This document shows positions 36,658 to 45,747 of a stretch of DNA of 64,000 nucleotides, piece by piece. Source of the DNA: JAFGRU01 sp016934985 (GTDB taxonomy: Bacteria > Desulfobacterota > Desulfuromonadia > Desulfuromonadales > JAAYDE01); NCBI GenBank assembly GCA_963665045.2, contig CAXXJQ010000009.1, positions 1 to 64,000 on the forward strand, given 5' to 3'. A model generated the notes under the pieces. It made no database searches and had not been told where the DNA came from. It saw only the letters and a list, made by a program, of their open reading frames with translations. The position numbers were made by a program, and so were the translations under genes. Positions within the stretch are counted from its first letter, which is position 1. Each line of letters opens with the position of its first letter.

Positions 36658-37692
36658 TCACACGTTTTTATCCGGGAAAAACTTCCGGAAAATATTCCAA
36701 TGCCCAATCTCCCTGGCCCCCATAATACCGCCCGGTTTAAGAATCAGAGTGGCAATCATGGCACAAGCCAGAACAACTTCTGTCAAACCAACCACCGGCT
36801 TGGGAAAAAGTTGAGCGATATTGATGGAACTTTCTGTGAAACGCAGCAGTTCATAGGCGATGGTGACGGCAAAGGTCCCGAAAACCGCGCCCGATACGGT
36901 CAGAGAGCCGCCGATTATAAGCATACCGAGAATTACAAAGGTTTCTTTCAGATAAAAGGCGTTTGGCGAAAAAGAGGTTATGAAGTGAGCCCACAGGCCG
37001 CCGGCAAAGCCCGCCATCAGCGCACTCAGGATGAACCCGTACCAGCGTAAACGGGAAAGATGGGCTCCCATGCCGACTGCGGCGATTTCGTCGTCCCGCA
37101 CCGCTCTCAACAAAACCCCCGCACGTGACTCTTTAAAAAAGAGGGCCAGGGCAACCATTACAACGGCAGAACCCGCTGCCAGATAAAGATTCGTAGCCGA
37201 TTTTAAGCCAAACAGTGTCCTCGGTCCGTTGGTCAGTGCGGACCAGTGAACCATGATTGTGTGAATGACCACCAGCAAAGCAAAGGATGTGATCACCGCC
37301 GCAGCATCGGAGAGCCGCATCAGTGGATAGGAAACCAGCGCCGCTACCAGGCCAGCCACAAGAGCGCCGATAAGAATGGCCAGGATGGGAGAAAGTTCAA
37401 TGGTTGCCAGGCAGCTGTAAAGATCCGGTAAGGCCATTGACTTCATCCTCACAGGCATCGCCAGCACCGCCGAGGTATAGGCGCCAATCCCCATAAATCC
37501 GATATGCGCGAATGACAGGATGCCGGAGTTACCCATGAACACCTGTAGGCCCAAAACCAGGATCAGGTTGATGCAGAGAACGGTTGCAATGCGTTGCATG
37601 AAACGCTGATCCATGATGCCGACCGCACCAGGGAGCAGTAAAATCGGCACGATGAGAAGGAAAAAAGTCAGTACACTTTGTCGATTTAACAT
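36658..37692 (-). CDS. livM: Branched-chain-type ABC permease LivM
   Basis: A 344-residue inner-membrane permease with eight to ten hydrophobic segments. It has the LivM pattern VFMGNSGILSFAHIGFMGIGAYTSA at about residue 51 (split: VFMGNSGILSF, AHIGFMGIGAYT) and the cytoplasmic EAA-like loop AVRDDEIAAVGMGAHLSRLRWYGF. Pairs with LivH to form the channel of the importer. 13 bp after livH. Confidence 0.88.
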   Translation of the reverse strand: MLNRQSVLTFFLLIVPILLLPGAVGIMDQRFMQRIATVLCINLILVLGLQVFMGNSGILSFAHIGFMGIGAYTSAVLAMPVRMKSMALPDLYSCLATIELSPILAILIGALVAGLVAALVSYPLMRLSDAAAVITSFALLVVIHTIMVHWSALTNGPRTLFGLKSATNLYLAAGSAVVMVALALFFKESRAGVLLRAVRDDEIAAVGMGAHLSRLRWYGFILSALMAGFAGGLWAHFITSFSPNAFYLKETFVILGMLIIGGSLTVSGAVFGTFAVTIAYELLRFTESSINIAQLFPKPVVGLTEVVLACAMIATLILKPGGIMGAREIGHWNIFRKFFPDKNV

Positions 37693-37705
37693 ATGGATGC
37701 CCCGT

Positions 37706-38599
37706 TCAAGTCCTTTCCCCCGAAGCCGGTCCGGGAATCAGCCCGTCGGGTTTCATCAACAGGAACAGGATGACAAATGAAAAAGTGAAAGCATCGCGGA
37801 ATTGCAGCAGATGCTGCGGCAAAAGGTAGTTGAGGGAAACATCGACGAACGCAAGCAGAAAACCGCCGACCACTGCTCCCTGGAGACTGCGCATTCCACC
37901 GATTACCGTGGCGATGAAGGCTACCAGCAGAGGTTCCAGGCCAATCCCCGGCACCACCGAGCCGATGCGGCCGAGCCACAGTATCCCCACCACCCCGGCA
38001 AACAGGCCGCTGATGGCAAAAGCAGTGGTGATTATAAGGTTTGCCGGCACTCCAAGCATGCGGGCCATACGAAACTGAGAGGCTGCGGCCCTCAGGGCAA
38101 TGCCGAGGACAGTTTTTTTCAATGCCCAGGAAAACAGCCCCAGCATAATGAAGGCACAGGCGATGGTCAGCAAGTTGCGAAGAGGCACGATGACGCCGGC
38201 CAATTCAACGGTTTGGGTGAAAATATCAGGAAGTGGCACCTGACGGGCGCGCGGGGAAATAAACAGAAGAACGAAATTCTGCAGCAGTGTGCTGAAGGCA
38301 AAGGAGGTAATAAGAACGGCCGTGACTGATTTTTCCCGCACCGGCTTAAAAGCGACCAGTTCGGTGCTGATACCGGTTAAAATGGCGATGATGACCGCAA
38401 CCAGGGCCATGACCAACCACGGCAGGGGCGAGCCGTTGAGAAGGAAAAGGGTATAACCTGTCACCATGACGAGTTCGCCATAGGCGAAATTAACCAGCTT
38501 CAAAATGCCGTAAACAATTACCAGACCAAGGGCCATCAGAGCATAGAGGCTGCCAAGGCTCAAGGCATCAATGCCAAATTGTACAATTTGTCCCGTCAT
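37706..38599 (-). CDS. livH: Branched-chain-type ABC permease LivH
   Basis: A 297-residue permease. ATG 38599 (MTGQIVQFG) is chosen over a longer frame that runs into livF; AGAGAAG precedes it. Motifs: LGSLYALMALGLVIVYGILKLVNFAYG split as LGSLYALMALGLVIVYG and ILKLVNFAYGE, and LRAAASQFRMARMLGVP in the coupling loop. Forms the second half of the transmembrane channel with LivM. 16 bp after livF. Confidence 0.9.
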   Translation of the reverse strand: MTGQIVQFGIDALSLGSLYALMALGLVIVYGILKLVNFAYGELVMVTGYTLFLLNGSPLPWLVMALVAVIIAILTGISTELVAFKPVREKSVTAVLITSFAFSTLLQNFVLLFISPRARQVPLPDIFTQTVELAGVIVPLRNLLTIACAFIMLGLFSWALKKTVLGIALRAAASQFRMARMLGVPANLIITTAFAISGLFAGVVGILWLGRIGSVVPGIGLEPLLVAFIATVIGGMRSLQGAVVGGFLLAFVDVSLNYLLPQHLLQFRDAFTFSFVILFLLMKPDGLIPGPASGERT

Positions 38600-38615
38600 A
38601 AGCTTCTCTTGAAAG

Positions 38616-39320
38616 TTATCCCCCGAGATATAGCGCTGCCAGATCGGAGGATTCGGAAATTTCCCGGGCACTGCCGGAGGCGGCGACCTCGCCCAGGGCC
38701 AGAACATAGGCACGGTCAGCACAGGTCAGCGCTTTGCGGGCATTTTGTTCCACCAACAGGATAGTCAGGCCGGTTTGCTTAAGCCGGGCAATGTAATCAA
38801 AAATTTTGTCGACAATGGCCGGAGCCAGCCCCATGGAAGGCTCGTCCAGCAACAGCAGTTGCGGGCGCGACATGAGAGCCCTGGCGATAACCAGCTGTTG
38901 CTGCTCCCCTCCCGACAGGGTCCCCGCCGGCTGGGTGCGGCGCTCCTCCAGGATAGGGAAAAGCTCGAACATCCCGGCGAGATCCTTTTCGCAACCCTGG
39001 GTATCCTTCCTTCTGGTAAATGCGCCCAGGCGAAGATTTTCCAGAACCGTCAGGTCAGCAAAAACATCGCGGGTTTCCGGGACCATGGCGATACCGGCAT
39101 GGGCCACTTTTTCCGGAGACCAATGGCTGATTTCACGATCCCGAAACAGAATTTTTCCGGAATTTCTGAGGACCCCGGCAATTGCCAGCAGGGTCGTGGT
39201 TTTGCCGGCACCATTGGCGCCCAGAAGGGTAACCAATTCACCCTCGCGAACCTCGATATCCACTTTTTTAACGGCCGCGATAGCTCCGTAGCTGACACTC
39301 AGGTTTTCCACTTTAAGCAT
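38616..39320 (-). CDS. livF: Branched-chain-type ABC ATPase LivF
   Basis: A 234-residue ATPase. Walker A GANGAGKTT (about 34-42), Q-loop region VPETRDVFADLTVLENL, signature LSGGEQQQLVIARAL and Walker B LLLLDEPSMGLAP. The GLAP after Walker B is typical of LivF. AGGTGA precedes the ATG, which starts just past the livG stop. Works with LivG as a heterodimer powering import. Confidence 0.92.
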   Translation of the reverse strand: MLKVENLSVSYGAIAAVKKVDIEVREGELVTLLGANGAGKTTTLLAIAGVLRNSGKILFRDREISHWSPEKVAHAGIAMVPETRDVFADLTVLENLRLGAFTRRKDTQGCEKDLAGMFELFPILEERRTQPAGTLSGGEQQQLVIARALMSRPQLLLLDEPSMGLAPAIVDKIFDYIARLKQTGLTILLVEQNARKALTCADRAYVLALGEVAASGSAREISESSDLAALYLGG

Positions 39321-39324
39321 GAGT

Positions 39325-40059
39325 TCACCTGCCGTTTCCGTCGGAGCCCAGATAGGCCTCGATAACCTGGGGAAGCTTCCTCACGTATTCAACGCTCCCT
39401 TCACCAATGGTTTTTCCTGAAGCCAGAACGTGGAGACGATGGCTCAACCGCATCATCAGCCCCATATCATGATCGATGATCAACATACCGAGCTTTTGTT
39501 CCGAGGGAAGGCACGCAAGCAGTTCCAAAAGGGATTCGCTCTCTGTTTCGTTCATCCCCGCAGCCGGTTCATCCAACAGGAGAAATTTGGGATCGCCTGC
39601 CAGGGCACGGGCTATCTCTACCCGCCGTTCATCACCATAGCTGAGGGTATTGGCAAACTGGTCCCGGACACGCTCCAACCCGAATTTCTCAAGCAGTTGT
39701 CCCGCTTTCCGGCGAGCTGAGCGCCGGGAGCAACCGTGAGAGATGGCCGCTGCCTCGATATTTTCAGACACTGTCAGGTTGCTGAAAAGACGGACGATCT
39801 GGAAAGTTCTGGATATTCCCTGGAGTGCAATATTGCGAGGTGTCATGTGGGTAATGTCAATATCCGAGCAGGTGACTGCCCCCGCCATGGGCCGAACATG
39901 ACCGGTCAAAACATTTACCAAGGTGGTCTTGCCCGAACCGTTGGGACCTATAAGGCCGACAATTTCCCCGGACTCAACCTCCAGGGTTACCTGGTCAAGC
40001 GCGCGCAAACCGGAAAAATCAACAGAGATATTATAAGCTCGGAGCATTTGCTCAGACAT
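39325..40059 (-). CDS. livG: Branched-chain-type ABC ATPase LivG
   Basis: A 244-residue ATPase starting MSEQMLRAYNISVDFSG. Walker A GPNGSGKTT, a long LivG-type insert ISRTFQIVRLFSNLTVSEN, signature LSYGDERRVEIARAL and Walker B FLLLDEPAAGMNETE are present. The upstream part of the open frame (to 40158) crosses an intercistronic hairpin and is not coding. The ribosome-binding site is weak, which may lower its yield relative to the binding protein. Confidence 0.9.
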   Translation of the reverse strand: MSEQMLRAYNISVDFSGLRALDQVTLEVESGEIVGLIGPNGSGKTTLVNVLTGHVRPMAGAVTCSDIDITHMTPRNIALQGISRTFQIVRLFSNLTVSENIEAAAISHGCSRRSARRKAGQLLEKFGLERVRDQFANTLSYGDERRVEIARALAGDPKFLLLDEPAAGMNETESESLLELLACLPSEQKLGMLIIDHDMGLMMRLSHRLHVLASGKTIGEGSVEYVRKLPQVIEAYLGSDGNGR

Positions 40060-40133
40060 GATTCTGCCAAAACAACTCAAAAGGGGAATAAAAACCGCCC
40101 GGTCTGAAACTCTGAAACCAGGCTGCAAAAGGA

Positions 40134-40156
40134 GGGGCAGGTTAAACACCTGCCCC
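40134..40156. promoter_or_regulatory. Intercistronic hairpin between livK and livG
   Basis: GGGGCAGGT/ACCTGCCCC with a 5-nt loop lies in the 144-bp gap after the binding-protein gene. Such hairpins commonly protect the upstream message, keeping binding protein in excess over ATPase and permeases. Confidence 0.7.
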
Positions 40157-40203
40157 ATTCTCAGTCATTTGCCTGCTAAATAAGCATAGAGAAACGAAAG
40201 TTC

Positions 40204-41385
40204 TCAGGGGGCAGGCGGACTGGCTGGCCGCCGCCATCCCAGAAAAGAGGGCTTGCCTTTTTTGAGCTCCACCAAAACCGAAGCTTTGTCGGGGGCATGT
40301 CCCTCAGCTGCGGTTTTGTAGCTGAGCTTACCGGTCAGCAGATTGAATTCATTCGTTTCAAGTGCTTTCGCAACTGCAGCACCATCGGTTGTACCGGCAA
40401 TTTTCACAGCCTCAGCCAAAAGCATGATGGTATCCCAGCCGGTGGCCACAAAAGAGGTGTCAGGCTCAGTGCCGTAATATTCTTTATAAAGTTTGAGGAA
40501 TTTGGGCATATCCTTGTGAGCTTCAGGGCCCATCCAGGTATGAGTGACGAAATAAACGTTATTGCCGAATTTCTCACCGAGAGCAGAAAACAGGCTGGGA
40601 TCGTCATAGGAATCTCCACCCATGATTGCAGCGTCAATTCCCACTTCTCTGATCGCACGGATGATCATCCCCAGATCGGGCTGGTAGGAGGAAATAAAAA
40701 TAACGTCAGGTTTGGTTTTCAGGGCTTTAATGCGAGCCAACTGGGCAGAAAAATCCTGGTCGCCATTGGTATAGGTGTCTTCCGCCAGAATGGTGCCGCC
40801 AATATTCTTGAAATGGGCAATAAAGTATTTACTCAGGCTTTTGGTGTAGGCGATGAACTGGTCGGTGACCACATAGGCGTTTTTCCAGCCTCGCTCCTTG
40901 AAGGCATATTCAGCAGCCGTGGCACCCATGGTGGTATTCCACATGGAAAGGGTAAATTGTTTGTCACCCAGAGACCAGGAGCTGTAGAGCGGGTCGGAGG
41001 CACAGGTAGAAATACCGACGACGCCGTACTTCTGAGCTTCGCGACTGGCAGGCCCGCCAAAATCGAAGTCACACGGAGCGACCATCAGCTTGGCTCCTTT
41101 ATCGAGAAGTTCAACAGCGATATTGCCGACGGTGACCGGATCGCTCTTGCCGTCAAGATTGACAAATTTCACTTTTTTACCAAGCAGTCCACCTGCATCA
41201 TTGATGGCCTTGACAGCCACCTGGGCTCCTTTTAACCCCGGCTCGTCAAGTGGGGCCTGAACACCGGTGGAGCATAAGGCACCACCAATGATGATTTCCT
41301 CCGCATGAGCCATGGGTACGAAGGCCCACACCAAGGTGACGGCACATATGAACGACATGAAAACCCTTACACTCTTCTTTTGCAT
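40204..41385 (-). CDS. livK: Liv-type periplasmic substrate-binding protein
   Basis: A 393-residue precursor of the Peripla_BP_6 family. The signal peptide ends MAHA (about residue 28). The mature start EEIIIGGALCSTGVQAPLDEPGLKG is typical (split: EEIIIGGALCSTG, PLDEPGLKGAQVAV). Later blocks include FISSYQPDLGMIIRAIREVG and GWDTIMLLAEAVK. It captures the ligand and delivers it to LivHMGF. Despite the name the ligand need not be a branched-chain amino acid; the operon's hydrolase points to an amide or ureide. First gene of the operon. Confidence 0.88.
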   Translation of the reverse strand: MQKKSVRVFMSFICAVTLVWAFVPMAHAEEIIIGGALCSTGVQAPLDEPGLKGAQVAVKAINDAGGLLGKKVKFVNLDGKSDPVTVGNIAVELLDKGAKLMVAPCDFDFGGPASREAQKYGVVGISTCASDPLYSSWSLGDKQFTLSMWNTTMGATAAEYAFKERGWKNAYVVTDQFIAYTKSLSKYFIAHFKNIGGTILAEDTYTNGDQDFSAQLARIKALKTKPDVIFISSYQPDLGMIIRAIREVGIDAAIMGGDSYDDPSLFSALGEKFGNNVYFVTHTWMGPEAHKDMPKFLKLYKEYYGTEPDTSFVATGWDTIMLLAEAVKIAGTTDGAAVAKALETNEFNLLTGKLSYKTAAEGHAPDKASVLVELKKGKPSFLGWRRPASPPAP

Positions 41386-42105
41386 GCGTTTCTCCTTTAG
41401 TTGACTTTATGCTGAAAAGATGGGGGGACCAATTGGAACGCAAAACTCCAGGTTGCCTTGGTGACAATGAACATTGTAAAAGGCAACGACTTCTTTCCTG
41501 TCACCATTTAGAACCGATATTCATTATCAAAATATATTGTTTTTTATTAACTGCGCCAAATGCTGAAGAATTTTATTAATCTAACTAACAACTACATTCA
41601 TGGCAATACTAAAAAGTGGATATTTATTAATACACACTGGTTTATTTTTGTTTTCACCCCTTTTGAAAATACATAATCTTTTTTCCTGCAACCGGATGGT
41701 CTTTTTTTAAGCAGGCAAATGCCTACCGGATAAGCATAATTTCCCTATTATTGAAAGCAAGGATAGACCTGAATGTCTTTAAAAAGAATTTTTATTTAAT
41801 ATTTTCAAGTGTTTGTAAGTTGAAAAATATTGAGACATCAATAGTCGTTACCTCAAGCAGAGCAACAGACATGCCCAGACATTTTCACCCTTCGGCTCCC
41901 GAACCCGCCTTGCGCAAGCCGATATTTAATAAAAAAGGTGGCCAGGATTTTTCTGTTGAGTTCAATTCTTCGAACATTCCACCGTTTTGGAGAAATTGGA
42001 GTTTTTTTCGAGTTTTTTCAATGGATGAAAAAAAGATCAATGATAATTGACTAAAGTGTTCGAGGGCTTTCCGTGTTTCACAAGAAGTGCACAGAAAAAA
42101 TGTCC
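41386..42105. other. AT-rich gap upstream of the liv operon, with a repeated element
   Basis: No supported gene; a 99-codon plus-strand frame (41751-42050) has no ribosome-binding site or family. The stretch 41791-41886 matches 61421-61516: the first 17 bases TTTATTTAATATTTTCA are identical, and the last 25 (AGCAACAGAC...GCCC...CATTT) agree at 20 positions. Both copies lie upstream of leftward genes. Family unknown. Confidence 0.45.
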
Positions 42106-43215
42106 TCAGGGGCTGTCGGTGGGACTTTCAGCGGGATAGATAATCAGACGATCGCCGGGATGAAGCAGGTGATCGATGTTGATGCGGTTCCATATCAGGA
42201 TCGCGGCCAGGGGTACACGAAACTGTTGAGCAATGGTCGAGAGGTTATCGCCGGGCTGAACGATGTAGATTCGCTCCTGCCTCTCCTGGCTCCATTCCTG
42301 GTGGATCTTGTTGAAACGCTTTTGAAACCCGGATGGCGTGTTTTCGGGGACGGCCAGGGTGTAGGTTCCCGCAGCCAGATAGTGACCGCGCAACTCCGGG
42401 TTCAAATCCTTGATCCGCTTGAAATCGGTCTGCGCCGCCTGCGCCACCACCGTCAGGCTGGCCTCCTCATAGCAGGTCAATTCGACGGTGGTATGCCTGA
42501 TGGGAGGGTAATAATCCCCGTCCTGCAAATGAAAGCCGTAACGCTCCGGCTGCGTCAGGATCAGTTTGGCCGAAAGGACCCTGAACAAGAACCGCTGAGT
42601 TTCCAAAGGTAAGTAGAGACGGTAGAAGTTATTGACACTCTGGGCCAGGATTTCCGCCTGCAGACCCTCCTCTCCCATGTTGAATGCCGCAGCCGCCAGA
42701 CTCCAGGATCCGAATTTCTCGTAAAGCGTGGAAAAATAATTTACTGCAGCCTTGGTCGAAGCGGTGAGGCTTCTTCGCTGATCAATAAACTCATTGACGG
42801 TCAAGCCGTAAAGACGACCTGTCTCCGGTAAAAATTGCCAAAAGCCGATAGCGCCCTTGGGTGAGCCGACATGTGGCCGCAAAGCACTCTCGGCAATTGC
42901 GATATATTTCAGGTCATCTGGCAGCCCGGCCCGGGAAAGCATAGCTTCAATAACAGGGAAATAGCGGGTGGACCGCTTCAGCCATAATACAGCCTGATCC
43001 CGGTCCCAGAGCGACAGCAGGAGTTCCTTTTCCATACGCTCTCGCACCTCGGGGTCTTCCAGGGGGACCACCTCCCCGCAAAAGGACAGTTTCTGTTCCA
43101 GCCGGAGGCTTTCCAGCAATGGTGGAATCGCCCCATCCTTGTCTAAGGCCAGCGTGGGCCCGCAGAAAAGAAGACCCGTCGCCAGCCACCCCATGACCCA
43201 TAAACGAAAGAACAT
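42106..43215 (-). CDS. MltD-like lytic murein transglycosylase with LysM
   Basis: A 369-residue secreted protein. The signal peptide covers about 1-24. An SLT domain (about 95-220) carries catalytic Glu in AIAESALRPHVGSPKGAIGFWQF (split: AIAESALRPHV, GSPKGAIGFWQF), and AAAAFNMGEEGL. A C-terminal LysM motif (YIVQPGDNLSTIAQQFRVPL) binds peptidoglycan. It cleaves the glycan strand between MurNAc and GlcNAc. E. coli MltD usually has two or more LysM repeats; only one is clear here. Monocistronic. Confidence 0.88.
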   Translation of the reverse strand: MFFRLWVMGWLATGLLFCGPTLALDKDGAIPPLLESLRLEQKLSFCGEVVPLEDPEVRERMEKELLLSLWDRDQAVLWLKRSTRYFPVIEAMLSRAGLPDDLKYIAIAESALRPHVGSPKGAIGFWQFLPETGRLYGLTVNEFIDQRRSLTASTKAAVNYFSTLYEKFGSWSLAAAAFNMGEEGLQAEILAQSVNNFYRLYLPLETQRFLFRVLSAKLILTQPERYGFHLQDGDYYPPIRHTTVELTCYEEASLTVVAQAAQTDFKRIKDLNPELRGHYLAAGTYTLAVPENTPSGFQKRFNKIHQEWSQERQERIYIVQPGDNLSTIAQQFRVPLAAILIWNRINIDHLLHPGDRLIIYPAESPTDSP

Positions 43216-43672
43216 GATTCTCCTTCATTCAAGCGGTTCGGAAAGATAAAAGGGCCTTGTGATGAAGCATTTGTGGCGATGTAGATACTAAACAACGATT
43301 CTTGAATTGCGATACAAAGACGCCATTGGAAATTATACCCTGCCGGAAGTTCAGGTCAAAGGGGTGGGTTTCTTGTTTATTCTCCGACATTGCCCGGTGG
43401 GTGAAAAACTGGCGAAATGCATTCGGGGTATTTTCCTTAGAAATTTCAAAAGGTCAAGGACACCCTCTACCCGAATGCTGAACAATAAGCGAACCCCATG
43501 AGCTCTAAGCGTCAGAATTATTCCCTTTTTTGGTATTTGTATTCCCTTTTGCCCCGGCCCCTGGCCTGCACGCAGAAAATTATGGGACACTCAAATGAGT
43601 GGATGAGGTATAAATACCAGAAAGTGGTCGAAGATTTACATACCAAACCAAGGCACACTTGCAGGAGAAAAC
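43216..43672. other. Gene-free interval
   Basis: Nothing convincing. Short frames on both strands lack ribosome-binding sites and family resemblance. A TTGCAGGAGAAAAC ribosome-binding site ends it before the LysE-type gene. Confidence 0.35.
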
Positions 43673-44311
43673 ATGCTCGACTCACAAGTCCTGGCATTCA
43701 GCCTCGTAGCCGCGGTAGTGACGCTGACCCCGGGAGCCGATACCATGCTGGTGGTGCGCAATGCCCTGAGGGACGGGCGGAAAGGGGGAATATCCACAAC
43801 TTTTGGTGTATGCAGCGGCCTGTTTTTGCATGCCGCTCTTTCCGCATTGGGTGTTTCGGCGATTCTGATGCATTCGGCGCAAGCTTTTCATCTGGTGAAA
43901 ATTGGTGGGGCCGCCTACCTGGTCTGGCTTGGTGCAAAATCATTGCACGCTTCATGGCGAGGGATTCAAGCGCCTGTTGGAATGGATAATTCCGTTCTTA
44001 TACATAATGCCTCATTACGGCGCTGTTTCCTGGAAGGCTTTCTCAGCAATGTTCTGAATCCCAAGGTGGCACTGTTCTATCTGGCTTTCCTGCCCCAGTT
44101 CATCGGCCCGACCGACCCCGTATTGCCGAAGTCACTGCTTCTTGCCGGCATTCATTATGTCCAGGGGATTCTGTGGCTGGTTACGGTAACCCTGGTAGTT
44201 GAAAACACCCGAAGGATGTTCCTGAAATCCACCATGCGGCGCTGGCTGGATGCCTGCTGCGGAGCACTGCTGATCGGCCTCGGAGTGCGCCTGGCAGTCT
44301 CGCAACGCTAA
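43673..44311 (+). CDS. LysE/RhtB-family exporter, second copy
   Basis: A 212-residue six-helix inner-membrane protein. Family motifs: VTLTPGADTMLVVRNALRDGRKGG (split: VTLTPGADTMLVVRN, ALRDGRKGG) near residue 16 and GFLSNVLNPKVALFYLAFLPQF near 120. Only moderately similar to the 34537 gene, so it is not a recent duplicate. AGGAGAAAAC before the ATG. It exports an amino acid or derivative; substrate unknown. Monocistronic. Confidence 0.9.
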   Translation: MLDSQVLAFSLVAAVVTLTPGADTMLVVRNALRDGRKGGISTTFGVCSGLFLHAALSALGVSAILMHSAQAFHLVKIGGAAYLVWLGAKSLHASWRGIQAPVGMDNSVLIHNASLRRCFLEGFLSNVLNPKVALFYLAFLPQFIGPTDPVLPKSLLLAGIHYVQGILWLVTVTLVVENTRRMFLKSTMRRWLDACCGALLIGLGVRLAVSQR

Positions 44312-44789
44312 AAATTCCCTTCCTTATATCCTCCTGAAAAGAAAGAGAAAAAAGTTAAAAATTTTTCAAGAATTGACCTCAATAACAAACCGTTGTATGA
44401 TGCCCCGCATAGGCGACACCCTGCCAGGGTGTTCCGTCCTTTTCCCGCAAGGGGATCGTTGAGAACGTTGCCCTGTGTAATGCTTCGAAGATCCCCGTTT
44501 CTTTCAGAGCAGCGCTTGCCTCTGCCCACCGGCAGAGTCGGGTCGCGGGTTGCTCTGCCCTGTTACAAACCAATAAAAGAATAAAGACAGAAATCAGGAT
44601 TTTTACGCCAGGAAGTCAAGCCATACTCTCTTTGCTTTGGCTTGCACTTTTTTATGCGTATTAAGCTTAAATTAATTTCAGTCTCGGCTTAATCAAAAAT
44701 GCCATCTAACATATTGAAAAATATATAAAACTTTAAAACAAGAAAATCAGAAAAGAAAAAAACGCCCATTAATTTTAAAAGGAGGATTT
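44312..44789. other. Gene-free interval upstream of ehuB
   Basis: A minus-strand frame (44379-44573, ending GVAYAGHHTTVCY) looks faintly coding but has no recognised family. From 44640 the sequence is very AT-rich and leads to an AAAGGAGG site before ehuB, so the operon promoter probably lies here. Confidence 0.35.
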
Positions 44790-45665
44790 ATGTTTTTTCA
44801 AAAAGCGATGAAGGACTCGAAAAAAATCATCCGGATGGCAATTTTCAGCATTTGTGTTGTGGCCATGTCTCTTGGCACTACTATCGCCGACGCCGGACCG
44901 CTGATGAACAGAATTGAAAAAGGGAAAACCATCCGCCTCGGTTTTGCCAACGAGGTCCCCTGGGCTTATCCCGGGGAAAACAACAAACCTTTAGGCTTTG
45001 CCAACGCCATCACAATCGGCATTCTGGAGGAAATGGGCTACACCGACATCGAGCCGGTGGTCACTGAATGGGGCGGCCTGATTCCCGGTCTGAAAGCCAA
45101 CCGTTTCGACATCATCACGGGCGGTATGTATATCCTCAACAGCCGCTGCCAGAACGTGGCTTTTTCCGAACCCATCGGGAAATTCGGTGATGCCTTTATC
45201 GTTCCAAAAGGAAACCCCAAGGGGATTCACAACTATCAGGATATCAAGAACAAAAAGGCCATCTTCGTTACCGGTGCCGGCTACAATTCGGTGGAAGCGG
45301 CCAAGAAAGAGGGCGTGCCCGACAAGAATATCATGACCGTTCCCGGGCCCACTGAAGTCCTCGCTACGGTAAGGGTCGGCCGTGCCGATGCCGGCGGCCT
45401 AACCTACTTCACGGCCCTCAACATAGCTAAAGAGGCCAATGGTGCTGTTGACGTGACAAACCCCGCGGATCTGCCGCCATGGACTCTGGCCTATGTCGGC
45501 ATCGGCTTTCGCTTTGAAGACACCGATTTTATGGAAAAATTCAACGCCGCCCGGGCCAGGTACCTTGGTTCCGAGAAAATGTTCGAAGCGGTTAAACAAT
45601 ACGGCTACACGGAAAACCAGCTGCCCGGTGACGTAACCACTGAATGGGCCTGCAAAAACAGATAA
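44790..45665 (+). CDS. ehuB: Ectoine/hydroxyectoine-binding protein EhuB-like
   Basis: A 291-residue precursor of the amino-acid-binding family 3. The signal peptide ends IADA (about residue 35). It has IRLGFANEVPWAYPGENN, then EWGGLIPGLKANRFDIITGGMYI (split: EWGGLIPGLKANRFD, IITGGMYILNSRCQNV) and SEPIGKFGDAF, features of EhuB. An AGGAGG site precedes the ATG. It captures the compatible solute in the periplasm for EhuCD. The hairpin after it should keep it in excess. Ectoine is a family-based inference; related polar amino acids cannot be excluded. Confidence 0.82.
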   Translation: MFFQKAMKDSKKIIRMAIFSICVVAMSLGTTIADAGPLMNRIEKGKTIRLGFANEVPWAYPGENNKPLGFANAITIGILEEMGYTDIEPVVTEWGGLIPGLKANRFDIITGGMYILNSRCQNVAFSEPIGKFGDAFIVPKGNPKGIHNYQDIKNKKAIFVTGAGYNSVEAAKKEGVPDKNIMTVPGPTEVLATVRVGRADAGGLTYFTALNIAKEANGAVDVTNPADLPPWTLAYVGIGFRFEDTDFMEKFNAARARYLGSEKMFEAVKQYGYTENQLPGDVTTEWACKNR

Positions 45666-45674
45666 TCCACTCCA

Positions 45675-45703
45675 TGCGGGCACTCCCTGAAGGAGTGCCC
45701 GCA
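45675..45703. promoter_or_regulatory. Intercistronic hairpin between ehuB and ehuC
   Basis: TGCGGGCACTCC/GGAGTGCCCGCA, a 12-bp perfect stem with a 5-nt loop, followed by ACACTTTTCC. It starts 10 bp after ehuB and probably stabilises the binding-protein message or partly attenuates. Confidence 0.75.
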
Positions 45704-45747
45704 ACACTTTTCCGGTGCTAAGTTTACCCGGGTTAAAGCCATAAATC

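Noticed and set aside
40297..41235. 312-codon plus-strand ORF
   Set aside because: It is the complement of the clearly coding livK gene and has no family resemblance or ribosome-binding site.
41751..42050. 99-codon plus-strand ORF
   Set aside because: It covers the repeated intergenic element and lacks a ribosome-binding site; the similar frame at 61384 is explained by the same repeat.
44379..44573. Minus-strand frame ending GVAYAGHHTTVCY
   Set aside because: Looks faintly protein-like but no family was recognised and no ribosome-binding site is evident; too weak to call.
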